Positions 8,130 to 14,162 of a stretch of DNA of 14,162 bases are shown one piece after another. The notes under the pieces are model-generated. The model was not told the origin of the DNA. It saw nothing but the letters and a program-made list of their open reading frames with translations, and did not search any database. The translations under genes were made by a program, and so were the position numbers. This DNA is from Bacteroides_E sp964583185 (GTDB lineage: Bacteria; Bacteroidota; Bacteroidia; Bacteroidales; Bacteroidaceae): contig CAZOVL010000077.1 in the NCBI GenBank assembly GCA_964583185.1, positions 1 to 14,162 on the forward strand, given 5' to 3'. Numbering within the stretch: the first letter of the stretch is position 1; the number at the start of each line of letters is the position of its first letter.

Positions 8130-8137
8130 CAAAAATA
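8130..8137 (-). promoter_or_regulatory. Candidate -7 box for dapA
   Basis: The minus strand reads TATTTTTG, a full match to TAnnTTTG, about 40 bp before the dapA ATG. No good TTG is present at the -33 distance, so support is moderate. It is the only such box in the ligA-dapA gap. Confidence 0.35.
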
Positions 8138-8198
8138 CTAATATTTTCAATTTAGAGAACATATATAACACAAAAAAAAGAATGTTTACAGAAATCTG

Positions 8199-10199
8199 TT
8201 AGCTAATAAGGGTTAAAAACTCTTCTTCTGTTACAATACGAACTCCTAATTTTTCAGCTTGTTTAAATTTGGATGGCCCCATATTCTCTCCGGCTAACAC
8301 AAATGATGTTTTTGAAGAAATACTTCCCACATTTCTTCCTCCATTTAACTCAATCATCTCTTTATATTCGTTTCTAGAGTGTTGATGAAATACACCACTG
8401 ATTACAATGCTCAATCCGGCTAATTTATCTGTTTTCTCAGCTAATACTTGTTCGTCTTGTTTCATTTGCAATCCGGCAGCTTTTAATTGATTAACCAAAT
8501 TTAAATTGGCTTCATCAGAGAAGTAGTGTTGAACACTCTCTGCTATTTTCTCACCAATCTCATCAATATTCTTCAGTTCATCCAACGAGGCCTTTTCTAT
8601 TTCTTCTATTGTAACTAATGCTTGAGCTAATTTTTTTGCTACTGTTTCACCTACAAATCGTATTCCTAAGGCATAAATTACTCGTTCATAAGGAGTTTCC
8701 TTACTTTTTTCAATACTTTCAATAATATTTGTAGCTGATTTTTCTCCCATTCGTTCCAAACCTAAAATATCCTCCTTCTTCAGTGAGTACAAATCAGCCG
8801 GGTTATGAATAAGGCCTAAGCGATAAAATAGATCAATGGTTTCCGGTCCTAATCCATCAATATTCATTGCTTTTCTACTTATAAAATGTTCTATTCGCCC
8901 TTTTATTTGTGGTGGACAAGAAGATTCATTGGTACAATAGTGGTTGGCTTCCCCTTCAACCCGCTCCAATAAAGTGCCACATTCAGGACAATGTGTAATA
9001 AAAGTAACTTTTTCACCTATCGCCGAACTACGTGCAGATAAGTCGACACCTGTTATTTTAGGTATAATTTCACCTCCTTTTTCCACATAAACCCAATCGC
9101 CTAAATGTAAATCCAACTTATTGATAATGTCTTCATTATGCAGAGAAGCTCTTCGTACCGTAGTTCCTGAAAGCTGAACCGGTTCCAGGTTTGCCACAGG
9201 TGTAATGGCTCCTGTACGCCCTACCTGATAAGTTACTTCATTTAATTTAGTAATGGCTTCTTCAGCCTGAAACTTGTAAGCAATGGCCCAGCGAGGAGAT
9301 TTTGCTGTATATCCTAGTTCTTCTTGTTGAGATATGCTGTTTACTTTTAACACCACACCATCTGTGGCTACAGGGAGATTTTTACGTTCCTCGTTCCAAT
9401 AAGTTAAAAATGCAAGTGTTTCATCAATGTTTCTGGCTAGTTTAGTTGCTGAAGAGATCTTAAATCCCCATTTTTTAGCTTCCATCAAATTTTCAAAATG
9501 GGTATCAAAGGGTAAATTATCTCCCATTAAAGCATAGAGATACGCATCTAGTTTTCGAGAAGCAACAATTGAAGAGTCAAGCAATTTAAGCGTTCCTGAG
9601 GCCGCGTTTCTTGGATTGGCAAACAAAGGCTCCTCTCGTGCCTCTTTCTCCCGGTTAAGTGATTCAAATACGCTCCAGGGCATTAATATCTCACCACGTA
9701 TCTCAAACAAATCAGGATAACTATCTCCCTGTAGTACCAATGGAATACTTTGAATGGTTTTAACATTTGTAGTTACATCATCACCCTGAACTCCATCACC
9801 ACGGGTTACTGCCTTAACCAATCGGCCTTTTTCGTATGTTAAAGAAATGGATGTTCCATCGAATTTTAACTCACAGCACATTTCAAATGAATCGCTCAAT
9901 AATTTTTCAGTACGAGAGTAAAAGTCCTGAACCTCCTCCTCGGAATAGGTATTAGACAATGAAAGCATCGGGTATTGATGTTTTACCTGATTAAATTTAT
10001 TGCTTATGTCACTGCCTATTCGTTGTGTAGGTGAATTCGGATCAGAAAACTCAGGATGTTGCTCTTCTAAAACTTGTAGCTCTTTTAATAAATCATCAAA
10101 TTGCTTATCAGATATGCTGGGATGATTCAGTATGTAATAATTGTAATTGTGCTGATGAAGGTCGTTACGTAACTTCTCTATTTGGTCTTTTACACTCAT
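8199..10199 (-). CDS. ligA: NAD-dependent DNA ligase LigA
   Basis: 666 residues, the full bacterial LigA length. Order of domains: Ia NAD-binding domain (about 1-70, HNYNYYILNHPSISDKQFD), and the adenylation domain with catalytic lysine K112 in CELKFDGTSISL. It also carries RGDGVQGDDVT (133-143), NPRNAASGTL (195-204) and DGVVLKVN (280-287). The OB fold contains VGRTGAITPVA (326-336). A zinc finger uses C404, C407, C422 and C428. Helix-hairpin-helix repeats cover about 440-575 (IDGLGPETI, LGIRFVGET, IDEIGEKIA), and a BRCT domain about 590-666. All key residues are present. The enzyme seals nicks during replication and repair, using NAD+ as the adenylate donor. It is transcribed away from trmD, and the promoters overlap in a 78-bp gap. 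Confidence 0.97.
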   Translation of the reverse strand: MSVKDQIEKLRNDLHQHNYNYYILNHPSISDKQFDDLLKELQVLEEQHPEFSDPNSPTQRIGSDISNKFNQVKHQYPMLSLSNTYSEEEVQDFYSRTEKLLSDSFEMCCELKFDGTSISLTYEKGRLVKAVTRGDGVQGDDVTTNVKTIQSIPLVLQGDSYPDLFEIRGEILMPWSVFESLNREKEAREEPLFANPRNAASGTLKLLDSSIVASRKLDAYLYALMGDNLPFDTHFENLMEAKKWGFKISSATKLARNIDETLAFLTYWNEERKNLPVATDGVVLKVNSISQQEELGYTAKSPRWAIAYKFQAEEAITKLNEVTYQVGRTGAITPVANLEPVQLSGTTVRRASLHNEDIINKLDLHLGDWVYVEKGGEIIPKITGVDLSARSSAIGEKVTFITHCPECGTLLERVEGEANHYCTNESSCPPQIKGRIEHFISRKAMNIDGLGPETIDLFYRLGLIHNPADLYSLKKEDILGLERMGEKSATNIIESIEKSKETPYERVIYALGIRFVGETVAKKLAQALVTIEEIEKASLDELKNIDEIGEKIAESVQHYFSDEANLNLVNQLKAAGLQMKQDEQVLAEKTDKLAGLSIVISGVFHQHSRNEYKEMIELNGGRNVGSISSKTSFVLAGENMGPSKFKQAEKLGVRIVTEEEFLTLIS

Positions 10200-10222
10200 A
10201 GTTTCAATAAATCTTATAACAA

Positions 10223-10230
10223 CAAAAATA
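10223..10230 (-). promoter_or_regulatory. Candidate -7 box for ligA
   Basis: The minus strand reads TATTTTTG, matching TAnnTTTG, 24 bp before the ligA ATG. A TTG at the -33 distance is missing. It falls exactly where the -33 region of the opposite trmD promoter would be. Confidence 0.4.
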
Positions 10231-10251
10231 GGCTTTCTATTTGAATATTTG

Positions 10252-10259
10252 TACTTTTG
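10252..10259 (+). promoter_or_regulatory. Candidate -7 box for trmD
   Basis: TACTTTTG fits TAnnTTTG and lies 18 bp before the trmD ATG, predicting a very short leader of about 12 nt. A clear -33 element is not visible. Such short leaders without a Shine-Dalgarno sequence are common in Bacteroidota. Confidence 0.45.
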
Positions 10260-10277
10260 CAGTCAAAATAAAGACTT

Positions 10278-10958
10278 ATGCATATTGACATATTAACTGT
10301 TTTGCCTGAGATGATAGAGGGTTTTTTCAATTGCTCCATAATGAAGAGAGCACAAACCAAAGGCTTGGCAACTATTAAAATACATAATTTAAGAGATTAC
10401 ACGGGAGATAAACACCGCAGAGTGGATGATTATCCTTTTGGTGGTTTTGCCGGTATGGTAATGAAAATTGAACCCATTGATCGTTGTATTACTGCTCTAA
10501 AATCTCAAAGAAATTACGATGAAGTGGTTTTCCTAACTCCTGATGGTCAGGTTTTTGACCAACCTATGGCTAACCAATTGTCTCTACAACAAAACTTAAT
10601 TCTTTTGTGTGGTCATTTCAAAGGTATTGATTATAGAATTCGTGAACATCTCATCACAAAGGAGATTAGTATTGGAGACTATGTTTTGACAGGTGGTGAA
10701 TTGGCTGCTGCTGTTGTGGCCGACGCTGTAATTAGATTAATACCAGGTGTTATTTCTGATGAACAATCAGCCTTATCCGACTCATTTCAGGATAATCTGT
10801 TAGCCGCTCCTGTTTATACTCGTCCTGCAGAATATAAAGGATGGGAAGTTCCTGAAGTTCTTTTATCCGGTCACGAAGCAAAAATCAAGGAGTGGGAAAT
10901 CAAACAATCCTTAGAACGAACCAAATCTTTACGTCCAGATTTACTAAAAAACAAATAA
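10278..10958 (+). CDS. trmD: tRNA (guanine37-N1)-methyltransferase TrmD
   Basis: 226 residues, typical length. TrmD transfers a methyl group from S-adenosylmethionine to N1 of G37 next to the anticodon and so prevents frameshifting. The SPOUT trefoil-knot motifs are plain: FLTPDGQVF (85-93), LLCGHFKGIDYRIREH (109-124), ISIGDYVLTGGELAAAVVAD (130-149) and IPGV. The C-terminal part has ALSDSFQ (165-171), whose D168 corresponds to the catalytic aspartate, and then PVYTRPAEYKGWEVPEVLLSG. The glycine-rich loop reads DDYPFGGFAGM where many Proteobacteria have a third glycine. From memory this form is usual in Bacteroidales, so I do not treat it as a defect. This is the only confident gene on the plus strand. 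It is monocistronic here, without the rpsP/rimM/rplS partners it has in many other phyla. Confidence 0.96.
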   Translation: MHIDILTVLPEMIEGFFNCSIMKRAQTKGLATIKIHNLRDYTGDKHRRVDDYPFGGFAGMVMKIEPIDRCITALKSQRNYDEVVFLTPDGQVFDQPMANQLSLQQNLILLCGHFKGIDYRIREHLITKEISIGDYVLTGGELAAAVVADAVIRLIPGVISDEQSALSDSFQDNLLAAPVYTRPAEYKGWEVPEVLLSGHEAKIKEWEIKQSLERTKSLRPDLLKNK

Positions 10959-11132
10959 CATTACTGTACAATAAAATTATCAATAAGTAGTAAAATTATT
11001 GTCTCTTAAATGTTAAGATAGAAGGATTTTTGTGCATAAAAGAAGAAGTACTAAGAGAAGATCTTTTCTTTGATCCAATTCATTTTTACATCCTAAACCA
11101 TCTAAATTTTAACTCGAATAATTTTAATAAAT
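10959..11132. other. Non-coding gap between trmD and the convergent terminator
   Basis: No gene or promoter box was recognised. A near-perfect palindrome around AAGATCTT (11054-11069, one mismatch) and a weak inverted repeat ACAATAA/TTATTGT (10968-11002) are the only structure. Neither has a following T run that would make it a terminator for trmD. Confidence 0.5.
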
Positions 11133-11166
11133 AAAAAAGGAGGCTATTAGTATAAACCTCCTTTTA
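11133..11166. terminator. Bidirectional-type terminator between trmD and pyrD
   Basis: AAAAGGAGG (11135-11143) and CCTCCTTTT (11157-11165) form a 9-bp stem over a 13-nt loop. On the minus strand the stem runs into six T residues, a good terminator for pyrD 40 bp upstream. On the plus strand it is followed only by TTTTACTT, so it would end trmD transcripts less strongly, about 175 bp after the stop. Confidence 0.8.
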
Positions 11167-11204
11167 CTTACTTAAAGTGCGCGAATAGATATATCAATAT
11201 ATTA

Positions 11205-12116
11205 TTACACATCTAGTCGCCCAATAATATCTTGAATAGAGTCAAACTTATGTCTTATCAAATAATTTTCTATACCCTCTAAAATATCTATAGTAGCAGT
11301 AGGCTCAACAAAGTTTGCTGTTCCTATTTGGATAGCGGATGCACCTGCTAAAAAGAACTCAATAGCATCGTAGGCATTACTAATTCCTCCCATACCAATG
11401 ACGGGTATTTTTACCATCCTTGATGCTTGCCAAACCATACGTAAAGCTACAGGTTTTACGGCAGGACCTGATAATCCTCCGGTAACAGTAGACAAAATTG
11501 GACGACGTTTTTCTGCATCAATAGCCATACCTAAAAGTGTGTTGATTAATGAAATACTATCAGCACCACAATCTTCAGCTATTTTTGCAAACTCGGTAAT
11601 ATCAGTAACATTTGGAGATAACTTAACAATCAATGTCTTATTATAAGCCTTACGTACAGCGGTTATTACTTTTGCAGCCGATTCAGGGCATACGCCGAAA
11701 GCCATACCTCCTTCTTTTACATTTGGACAAGAAATATTTAACTCAATGGCAGGTACGTGCTCCAAATCACCTACAATCTGAGCCGTTTCAACATAATCCT
11801 CCAAAGTAGATCCCGAAACATTTACAACAATGGCTGTATCTAAATCTTTAATGCGTGGATAAATAACATCTTTAAAGTAATGAACTCCTTTATTTTGCAA
11901 ACCAACAGCATTCAACATCCCTGCAGGCGTTTCTGCCATACGTGGATATGGATTTCCTTCGCGATGAAGCAAAGTGGTTCCTTTTACAACAATACCACCC
12001 AACCTGTTTAAGTCTATGAAATCAGCATACTCTTCTCCATATCCAAATGTACCCGAAGCAGTCATTACCGGGTTTTTAAGCTCTAAGTTGCCTATATTAA
12101 CTTTTAAATCTACCAT
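11205..12116 (-). CDS. pyrD: Dihydroorotate dehydrogenase B, catalytic subunit (PyrD)
   Basis: 303 residues, a TIM barrel binding FMN. It oxidises dihydroorotate to orotate in pyrimidine synthesis. The catalytic base is cysteine C130 in NISCPNVKEGG, which marks the class 1 enzymes. The partner gene pyrK next door places it in class 1B (NAD-linked). Other family motifs: MTASGTFGYG (18-27), VVKGTT (43-48), AGMLNAVGLQNKG (65-77), LIVKLSPNVTDI, SLINTLLGM and, near the end, GMGGISNAYDAIEFFLAGASA. The start codon lies inside the last codons of pyrK (shared ATGGTAG, 7-bp overlap), so the two subunits are translated in a coupled way. A terminator follows 40 bp after the stop. Confidence 0.96.
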   Translation of the reverse strand: MVDLKVNIGNLELKNPVMTASGTFGYGEEYADFIDLNRLGGIVVKGTTLLHREGNPYPRMAETPAGMLNAVGLQNKGVHYFKDVIYPRIKDLDTAIVVNVSGSTLEDYVETAQIVGDLEHVPAIELNISCPNVKEGGMAFGVCPESAAKVITAVRKAYNKTLIVKLSPNVTDITEFAKIAEDCGADSISLINTLLGMAIDAEKRRPILSTVTGGLSGPAVKPVALRMVWQASRMVKIPVIGMGGISNAYDAIEFFLAGASAIQIGTANFVEPTATIDILEGIENYLIRHKFDSIQDIIGRLDV

Positions 12117-12880
12117 AATAACTCTTTTGTATTAAAAACAGGTCCTTCAGTACAAGTACAAACATTTCCTTTGGTTGTTTCTTCAACACAGCATAAGCAA
12201 GCTCCGATACCACAAGCCATCATATTCTCCAACGACACCTCACAGTCAAAGCCTTTTTCTTTAGCTAGAGTAGCTACCGCCTCCATCATAGGACGTGGAC
12301 CACAAGTATATACTTTATCAAAGGTTTCTTCTTTAAACACGCTGTGATGCGTTACAAACCCTTTTTCACCCTCACTACCATCTTCTGTTGTAGTAAAAAC
12401 ACGGCCAAACTTCTTGAAGTCATTAATTTGCAATAAATCTTTATCTGTTCTGGCTCCTAACAGAAATGCTGGGTTAAATCCTTGTTTTTTGAGCACAGCA
12501 CCTAGGAATAAAAGAGGAGCAACTCCCACACCACCACCTACTAATAATAGTGATTCTGAGGTGTCCTGGGGTATAGTAAATGTAGATCCTAAAGGGAACA
12601 GAGTGTTTATGGTTCCTCCAACCTTTACTTCTGCTAACTTTTCAGTCCCTTTTCCTACTTTTTGAATTAAAAACCAGACCTCATTTTTGTCATAGTCCAC
12701 GTAATTAATAGATATTGGACGTCGGAGCATAACTTTTGGTTCATTATCTACCCGTAATTGGGCGAACTGACCGGGTAACATAGGAGGTAATTTACTTTTA
12801 TGAGTAGTAACAAGTAAAACGTAGTTGGCATTTAATTCCTCACGATGCTTAACCTCTAAGTCTAAAATTGTTTTATTCAT
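12110..12880 (-). CDS. pyrK: Dihydroorotate dehydrogenase B, electron-transfer subunit (PyrK)
   Basis: 256 residues from the ATG at 12880. The reading frame stays open for 13 further codons upstream to a TTG, but that part overlaps the promoter and does not look like protein. PyrK passes electrons from the FMN of PyrD through a [2Fe-2S] cluster and FAD to NAD+. The FAD site is RRPISI (53-58), the nucleotide-binding loop LLVGGGVGVAPL (112-123), and CGPRPMM (193-199) is the usual reductase C-terminal motif. The iron-sulfur cysteines are C223, C228, C231 and, in CTEGPVF, C243. C230 and C241 are extra cysteines close to them. The gene forms a two-gene unit with pyrD. It may be transcribed from its own promoter in the 70-bp gap after the XRE gene, or by read-through. 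Confidence 0.95.
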   Translation of the reverse strand: MNKTILDLEVKHREELNANYVLLVTTHKSKLPPMLPGQFAQLRVDNEPKVMLRRPISINYVDYDKNEVWFLIQKVGKGTEKLAEVKVGGTINTLFPLGSTFTIPQDTSESLLLVGGGVGVAPLLFLGAVLKKQGFNPAFLLGARTDKDLLQINDFKKFGRVFTTTEDGSEGEKGFVTHHSVFKEETFDKVYTCGPRPMMEAVATLAKEKGFDCEVSLENMMACGIGACLCCVEETTKGNVCTCTEGPVFNTKELLW

Positions 12881-12908
12881 TGTAAAGAAGCGTTGTTTTT
12901 TCGATATA

Positions 12909-12916
12909 CAAAGATA
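12909..12916 (-). promoter_or_regulatory. Candidate -7 box for pyrKD
   Basis: The minus strand reads TATCTTTG, a full match to TAnnTTTG, 29 bp before the pyrK ATG. The -33 region lacks a clean TTG. There is no terminator between the XRE gene and this box, so pyrKD may also receive transcripts from upstream. Confidence 0.45.
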
Positions 12917-12950
12917 CAATCAAAATCAATGAAAAACAGATGAAAATATA

Positions 12951-13406
12951 TTATTTGTCACCTTTATAGACTTCAAAGGTATTGTCATCGAAAAAAATTC
13001 TTACTTCAACAATTTTTCGAGCAGGCTTTTCTATATACTTAACACGTTGAGAAACAACTGGATTACTATCTTTTTGAGTGTATTCTAATGGCATTTCCTT
13101 GCGAAATTCCGAAGAGCTTGTACCTTCTATTGGTTTTTTTTGCTCAAAATCGAATAAAGGACCTGCAGAAGATATAGTAGAAGTTGTTTTTTCCATCATA
13201 TTACCTTCACCATATAATAACCAGTGGAGAGAAATAGAGTTATATGCTTGATGAATTTTCATTATGACTTCCAAGCTAGGATTGTTTCTTCCACTAAGTA
13301 TGTGCGATAAAGTAGACTGTTGTATGCCTATACTTTCAGCGAAAGCACTAGAGGTCAAATCGGATTGCTCCATTATTTTTTTTATCCTGTCTTTTATTTC
13401 CACCAT
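12951..13406 (-). CDS. XRE-family helix-turn-helix DNA-binding protein
   Basis: 151 residues. The N-terminal 65 residues are a Cro/C1-type helix-turn-helix: the pair of helices is at about 18-39 (AFAESIGIQQ-STLSHILSGR), followed by NNPSLEVIMKI and HWLLYGEG, a typical ending of this domain. The middle (about 70-128) is polar and probably disordered. The C-terminus (about 129-148, KIVEVRIFFDDNTFEVYKG) looks like a short beta hairpin. No signal peptide or membrane segment is seen, so it should be a cytosolic regulator. Its targets are not known. It lies 70 bp upstream of pyrK on the same strand. Its start is the ATG at 13406, preceded by AAAGGGG at Shine-Dalgarno distance, unusual in this window. 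A well-formed promoter and a palindrome lie upstream, so self-regulation is possible. Confidence 0.85.
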   Translation of the reverse strand: MVEIKDRIKKIMEQSDLTSSAFAESIGIQQSTLSHILSGRNNPSLEVIMKIHQAYNSISLHWLLYGEGNMMEKTTSTISSAGPLFDFEQKKPIEGTSSSEFRKEMPLEYTQKDSNPVVSQRVKYIEKPARKIVEVRIFFDDNTFEVYKGDK

Positions 13407-13438
13407 AATGCACCCCTTTCAAATTATACTTCTTAATG

Positions 13439-13468
13439 CAAATATAATACAAATATGAAATATTACAA
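13439..13468 (-). promoter_or_regulatory. Promoter of the XRE gene
   Basis: On the minus strand TATATTTG (13446-13439) fits TAnnTTTG and TTG (13468-13466) lies 19 nt upstream, the best-formed Bacteroidota promoter in the window. Transcription would begin near 13432, about 25 nt before the ATG. Confidence 0.6.
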
Positions 13469-13495
13469 GAGTAAAATCACAAAAAGAAAGAAAAT

Positions 13496-13520
13496 GTATC
13501 ACAATTAGAATTGTAAATAC
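13496..13520. promoter_or_regulatory. Palindrome upstream of the XRE promoter (possible operator)
   Basis: The left arm is GTAT-C-ACAATT and the right arm AATTGT-AA-ATAC, around a 2-nt centre (AG). The inner 6-bp arms and outer 4-bp arms pair exactly, with one versus two bases between them. It lies 28 bp beyond the -33 element of the XRE promoter. XRE proteins often bind such dyads near their own promoters, but the link is inferred. Confidence 0.35.
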
Positions 13521-13900
13521 ACTTATGTAATAATCAAATCAAGTTACATTTGTGTATAGGTATATTACAGTTGTATTTTATCCAATAATTAAATAAACTA
13601 TTACTTTATATAATTAATACTATATAACTAATAACTAGCTAATTAACTTATGTAAATATCCGAAACGTCTAATTATTTACAAAAGTAAAGCAATAGCTCA
13701 AACTTTATTAAAGTTTAGATTTATATTTAATATGTATATATGTGAATATTAGTACTATAAATTAAACATTTTAGAATATTAATAATGAAAATAAAGTATG
13801 TGTTATGTAATAATACGAATGTAATACCCTTTGAGAATAATTCCTTAAAAGAATAAATATAGAATGATCCACTCCCCTATTTATTTACATAAGTATTACT

Positions 13901-13933
13901 GTATCACATTTGACATCAATACATTTGTGATAC
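13901..13933. promoter_or_regulatory. Inverted repeat GTATCACA-N17-TGTGATAC overlapping a promoter-like box
   Basis: Perfect 8-bp arms at 13901-13908 and 13926-13933. Between them, and overlapping the right arm by two bases, lies TACATTTG (13920-13927), a plus-strand match to TAnnTTTG. A protein bound here would cover the promoter core, an operator-like arrangement. The -33 region lacks a good TTG. Confidence 0.4.
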
Positions 13934-13990
13934 TTAAAAGAATAAAGAAAAGAATTAATTCCCGCTTATTTTTACAAGCGTAATATTTCA

Positions 13991-14162
13991 ATGAAAATAA
14001 AAACAAGAAATTTGAATTTTCTTATTCAAAGAGATACAAAAATAAAAAATGAAGTGTTTTTACTAATTCGATTTCCTTGCGTTTTTTTCAACACTTCACC
14101 CAAGTCTACAGAAAAAAGCGATAGATTAAGTTTTAGAATTTTCCTTTTATTGCTATTATTAC
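13991..14162 (+). CDS. Possible start of an unrecognised gene running off the right edge
   Basis: From the ATG at 13991 the frame stays open for 57 codons to the end of the window. The start is basic and polar (MKIKTRNLNF), and the last visible residues are very hydrophobic (FRIFLLLLLL), which could be the beginning of a membrane helix. I recognise no family. A promoter-like box lies about 65 bp upstream. Against it, a 9-bp hairpin falls within the frame, the opposite strand is open over the same stretch (14160 to 14026), and the composition is that of the surrounding non-coding DNA. It may be only a chance frame. Confidence 0.2.
   Translation, partial: MKIKTRNLNFLIQRDTKIKNEVFLLIRFPCVFFNTSPKSTEKSDRLSFRIFLLLLLL
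14050..14098 (-). terminator. Terminator-like hairpin for a minus-strand gene beyond the right edge
   Basis: TGAAGTGTT (14050-14058) and AACACTTCA (14090-14098) pair perfectly over 9 bp with a 31-nt loop. On the minus strand the second arm is followed by TTTTTTATTTTT, the T run of an intrinsic terminator. The loop is longer than usual. If real, it ends a leftward gene or RNA that begins outside the window. Confidence 0.4.

Larger units (their letters stand above)
13407..14162. other. Long AT-rich intergenic region rich in short repeats
   Basis: No convincing gene in about 755 bp. It holds the promoter of the XRE gene at its left end and two palindromes sharing GTATCACA (13496-13520 and 13901-13933). 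Exact repeats present: ACTTATGTAAATA at 13646-13658 and inverted at 13882-13894; CTTAAAAGAATAAA at 13844-13857 and 13933-13946; TTATGTAATAAT at 13523-13534 and 13803-13814; TACATTTGTG at 13545-13554 and 13920-13929; AATGAAAATAAA at 13784-13795 and 13990-14001. A 23-codon frame (13785-13856, plus strand) is too short to call. The base composition makes chance repeats likely, so each single repeat is weak evidence. Confidence 0.6.

Noticed and set aside
8155..8187. Inverted repeat AACAT/ATGTT with a T run as a ligA terminator
   Set aside because: The stem is only about five A/T-rich pairs and the T run lies in the loop, not after the stem.
10278..10958. GGF instead of GGG in the glycine loop of TrmD as an inactivating change
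   Set aside because: All other catalytic motifs are intact, and this loop form is, from memory, the normal one in Bacteroidales.
11054..11069. Palindrome around AAGATCTT as a regulatory site
   Set aside because: It lies after trmD and far from any promoter box, with one mismatch; nothing connects it to a function.
12881..12919. Upstream TTG start adding 13 residues to PyrK
   Set aside because: The added segment overlaps the -7 box TATCTTTG and is not part of the family; the ATG at 12880 gives the normal N-terminus.
13785..13856. 23-codon frame starting MKIKYVL as a small protein or leader peptide
   Set aside because: Too short, no promoter box before it, and frames of this length are common by chance in such DNA.
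13963..13980. CGCTT/AAGCG hairpin as terminator
   Set aside because: Only a 5-bp stem and no T run on either side.
13407..14162. Replication origin with DnaA boxes
   Set aside because: The region is AT-rich and repeat-rich, but no perfect TTATNCACA box was found; the closest is a one-mismatch CTATACACA on the minus strand near 13551-13559. There is no dnaA or other origin-linked gene.

Overview
The window looks like a chromosomal piece of an AT-rich member of the Bacteroidota, most likely order Bacteroidales or a marine relative. This rests on the complete Bacteroides-type aerotolerance (bat) layout, on promoters of the Bacteroidota type (-7 box TAnnTTTG, weak -33 TTG), on the near-absence of Shine-Dalgarno sequences, and on the Bacteroidales-like neighbourhood trmD/ligA/dapA. 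No mobile element, CRISPR array, tRNA or rRNA gene was recognised.

Left part (1 to about 6160, all minus strand): one tight operon transcribed right to left: moxR (AAA+ ATPase), a DUF58 protein, a two-membrane-segment DUF4381-like protein, batA and batB (membrane-anchored VWA proteins), batC (TPR protein) and the beginning of batD, which is cut by the left edge. Genes overlap or are separated by less than 50 bp. MoxR ATPases are thought to work as chaperones on VWA-domain partners. The set therefore reads as a cell-envelope stress or assembly complex, with VWA and TPR domains placed at the membrane and periplasm. A promoter candidate lies about 90 bp before moxR.

Middle (6318 to 11166): a two-domain flavodoxin/ferredoxin protein of the EFR1 type, dapA (lysine and diaminopimelate synthesis) with a clear intrinsic terminator behind it, and ligA (NAD-dependent DNA ligase). 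All three are on the minus strand. trmD (tRNA m1G37 methyltransferase) runs the other way from ligA, and the two promoters overlap head to head. A hairpin at 11133-11166 separates trmD from the converging pyrD.

Right part (11205 to 13406, minus strand): an XRE-type DNA-binding protein, then pyrK and pyrD with a 7-bp overlap, which together form the NAD-linked dihydroorotate dehydrogenase B of pyrimidine synthesis. The stretch 13407-14162 is very AT-rich and contains no convincing gene. It does hold several exact short repeats, two operator-like palindromes sharing the half-site GTATCACA, promoter-like boxes in both directions and a hairpin at its right end. This is the least explained part of the window.

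Most of the window is ordinary core-genome content. I found no clear new system. The best leads are the palindromes and repeats upstream of the XRE gene, the redox protein of unknown role beside moxR, and the partly described DUF4381-like member of the bat operon.
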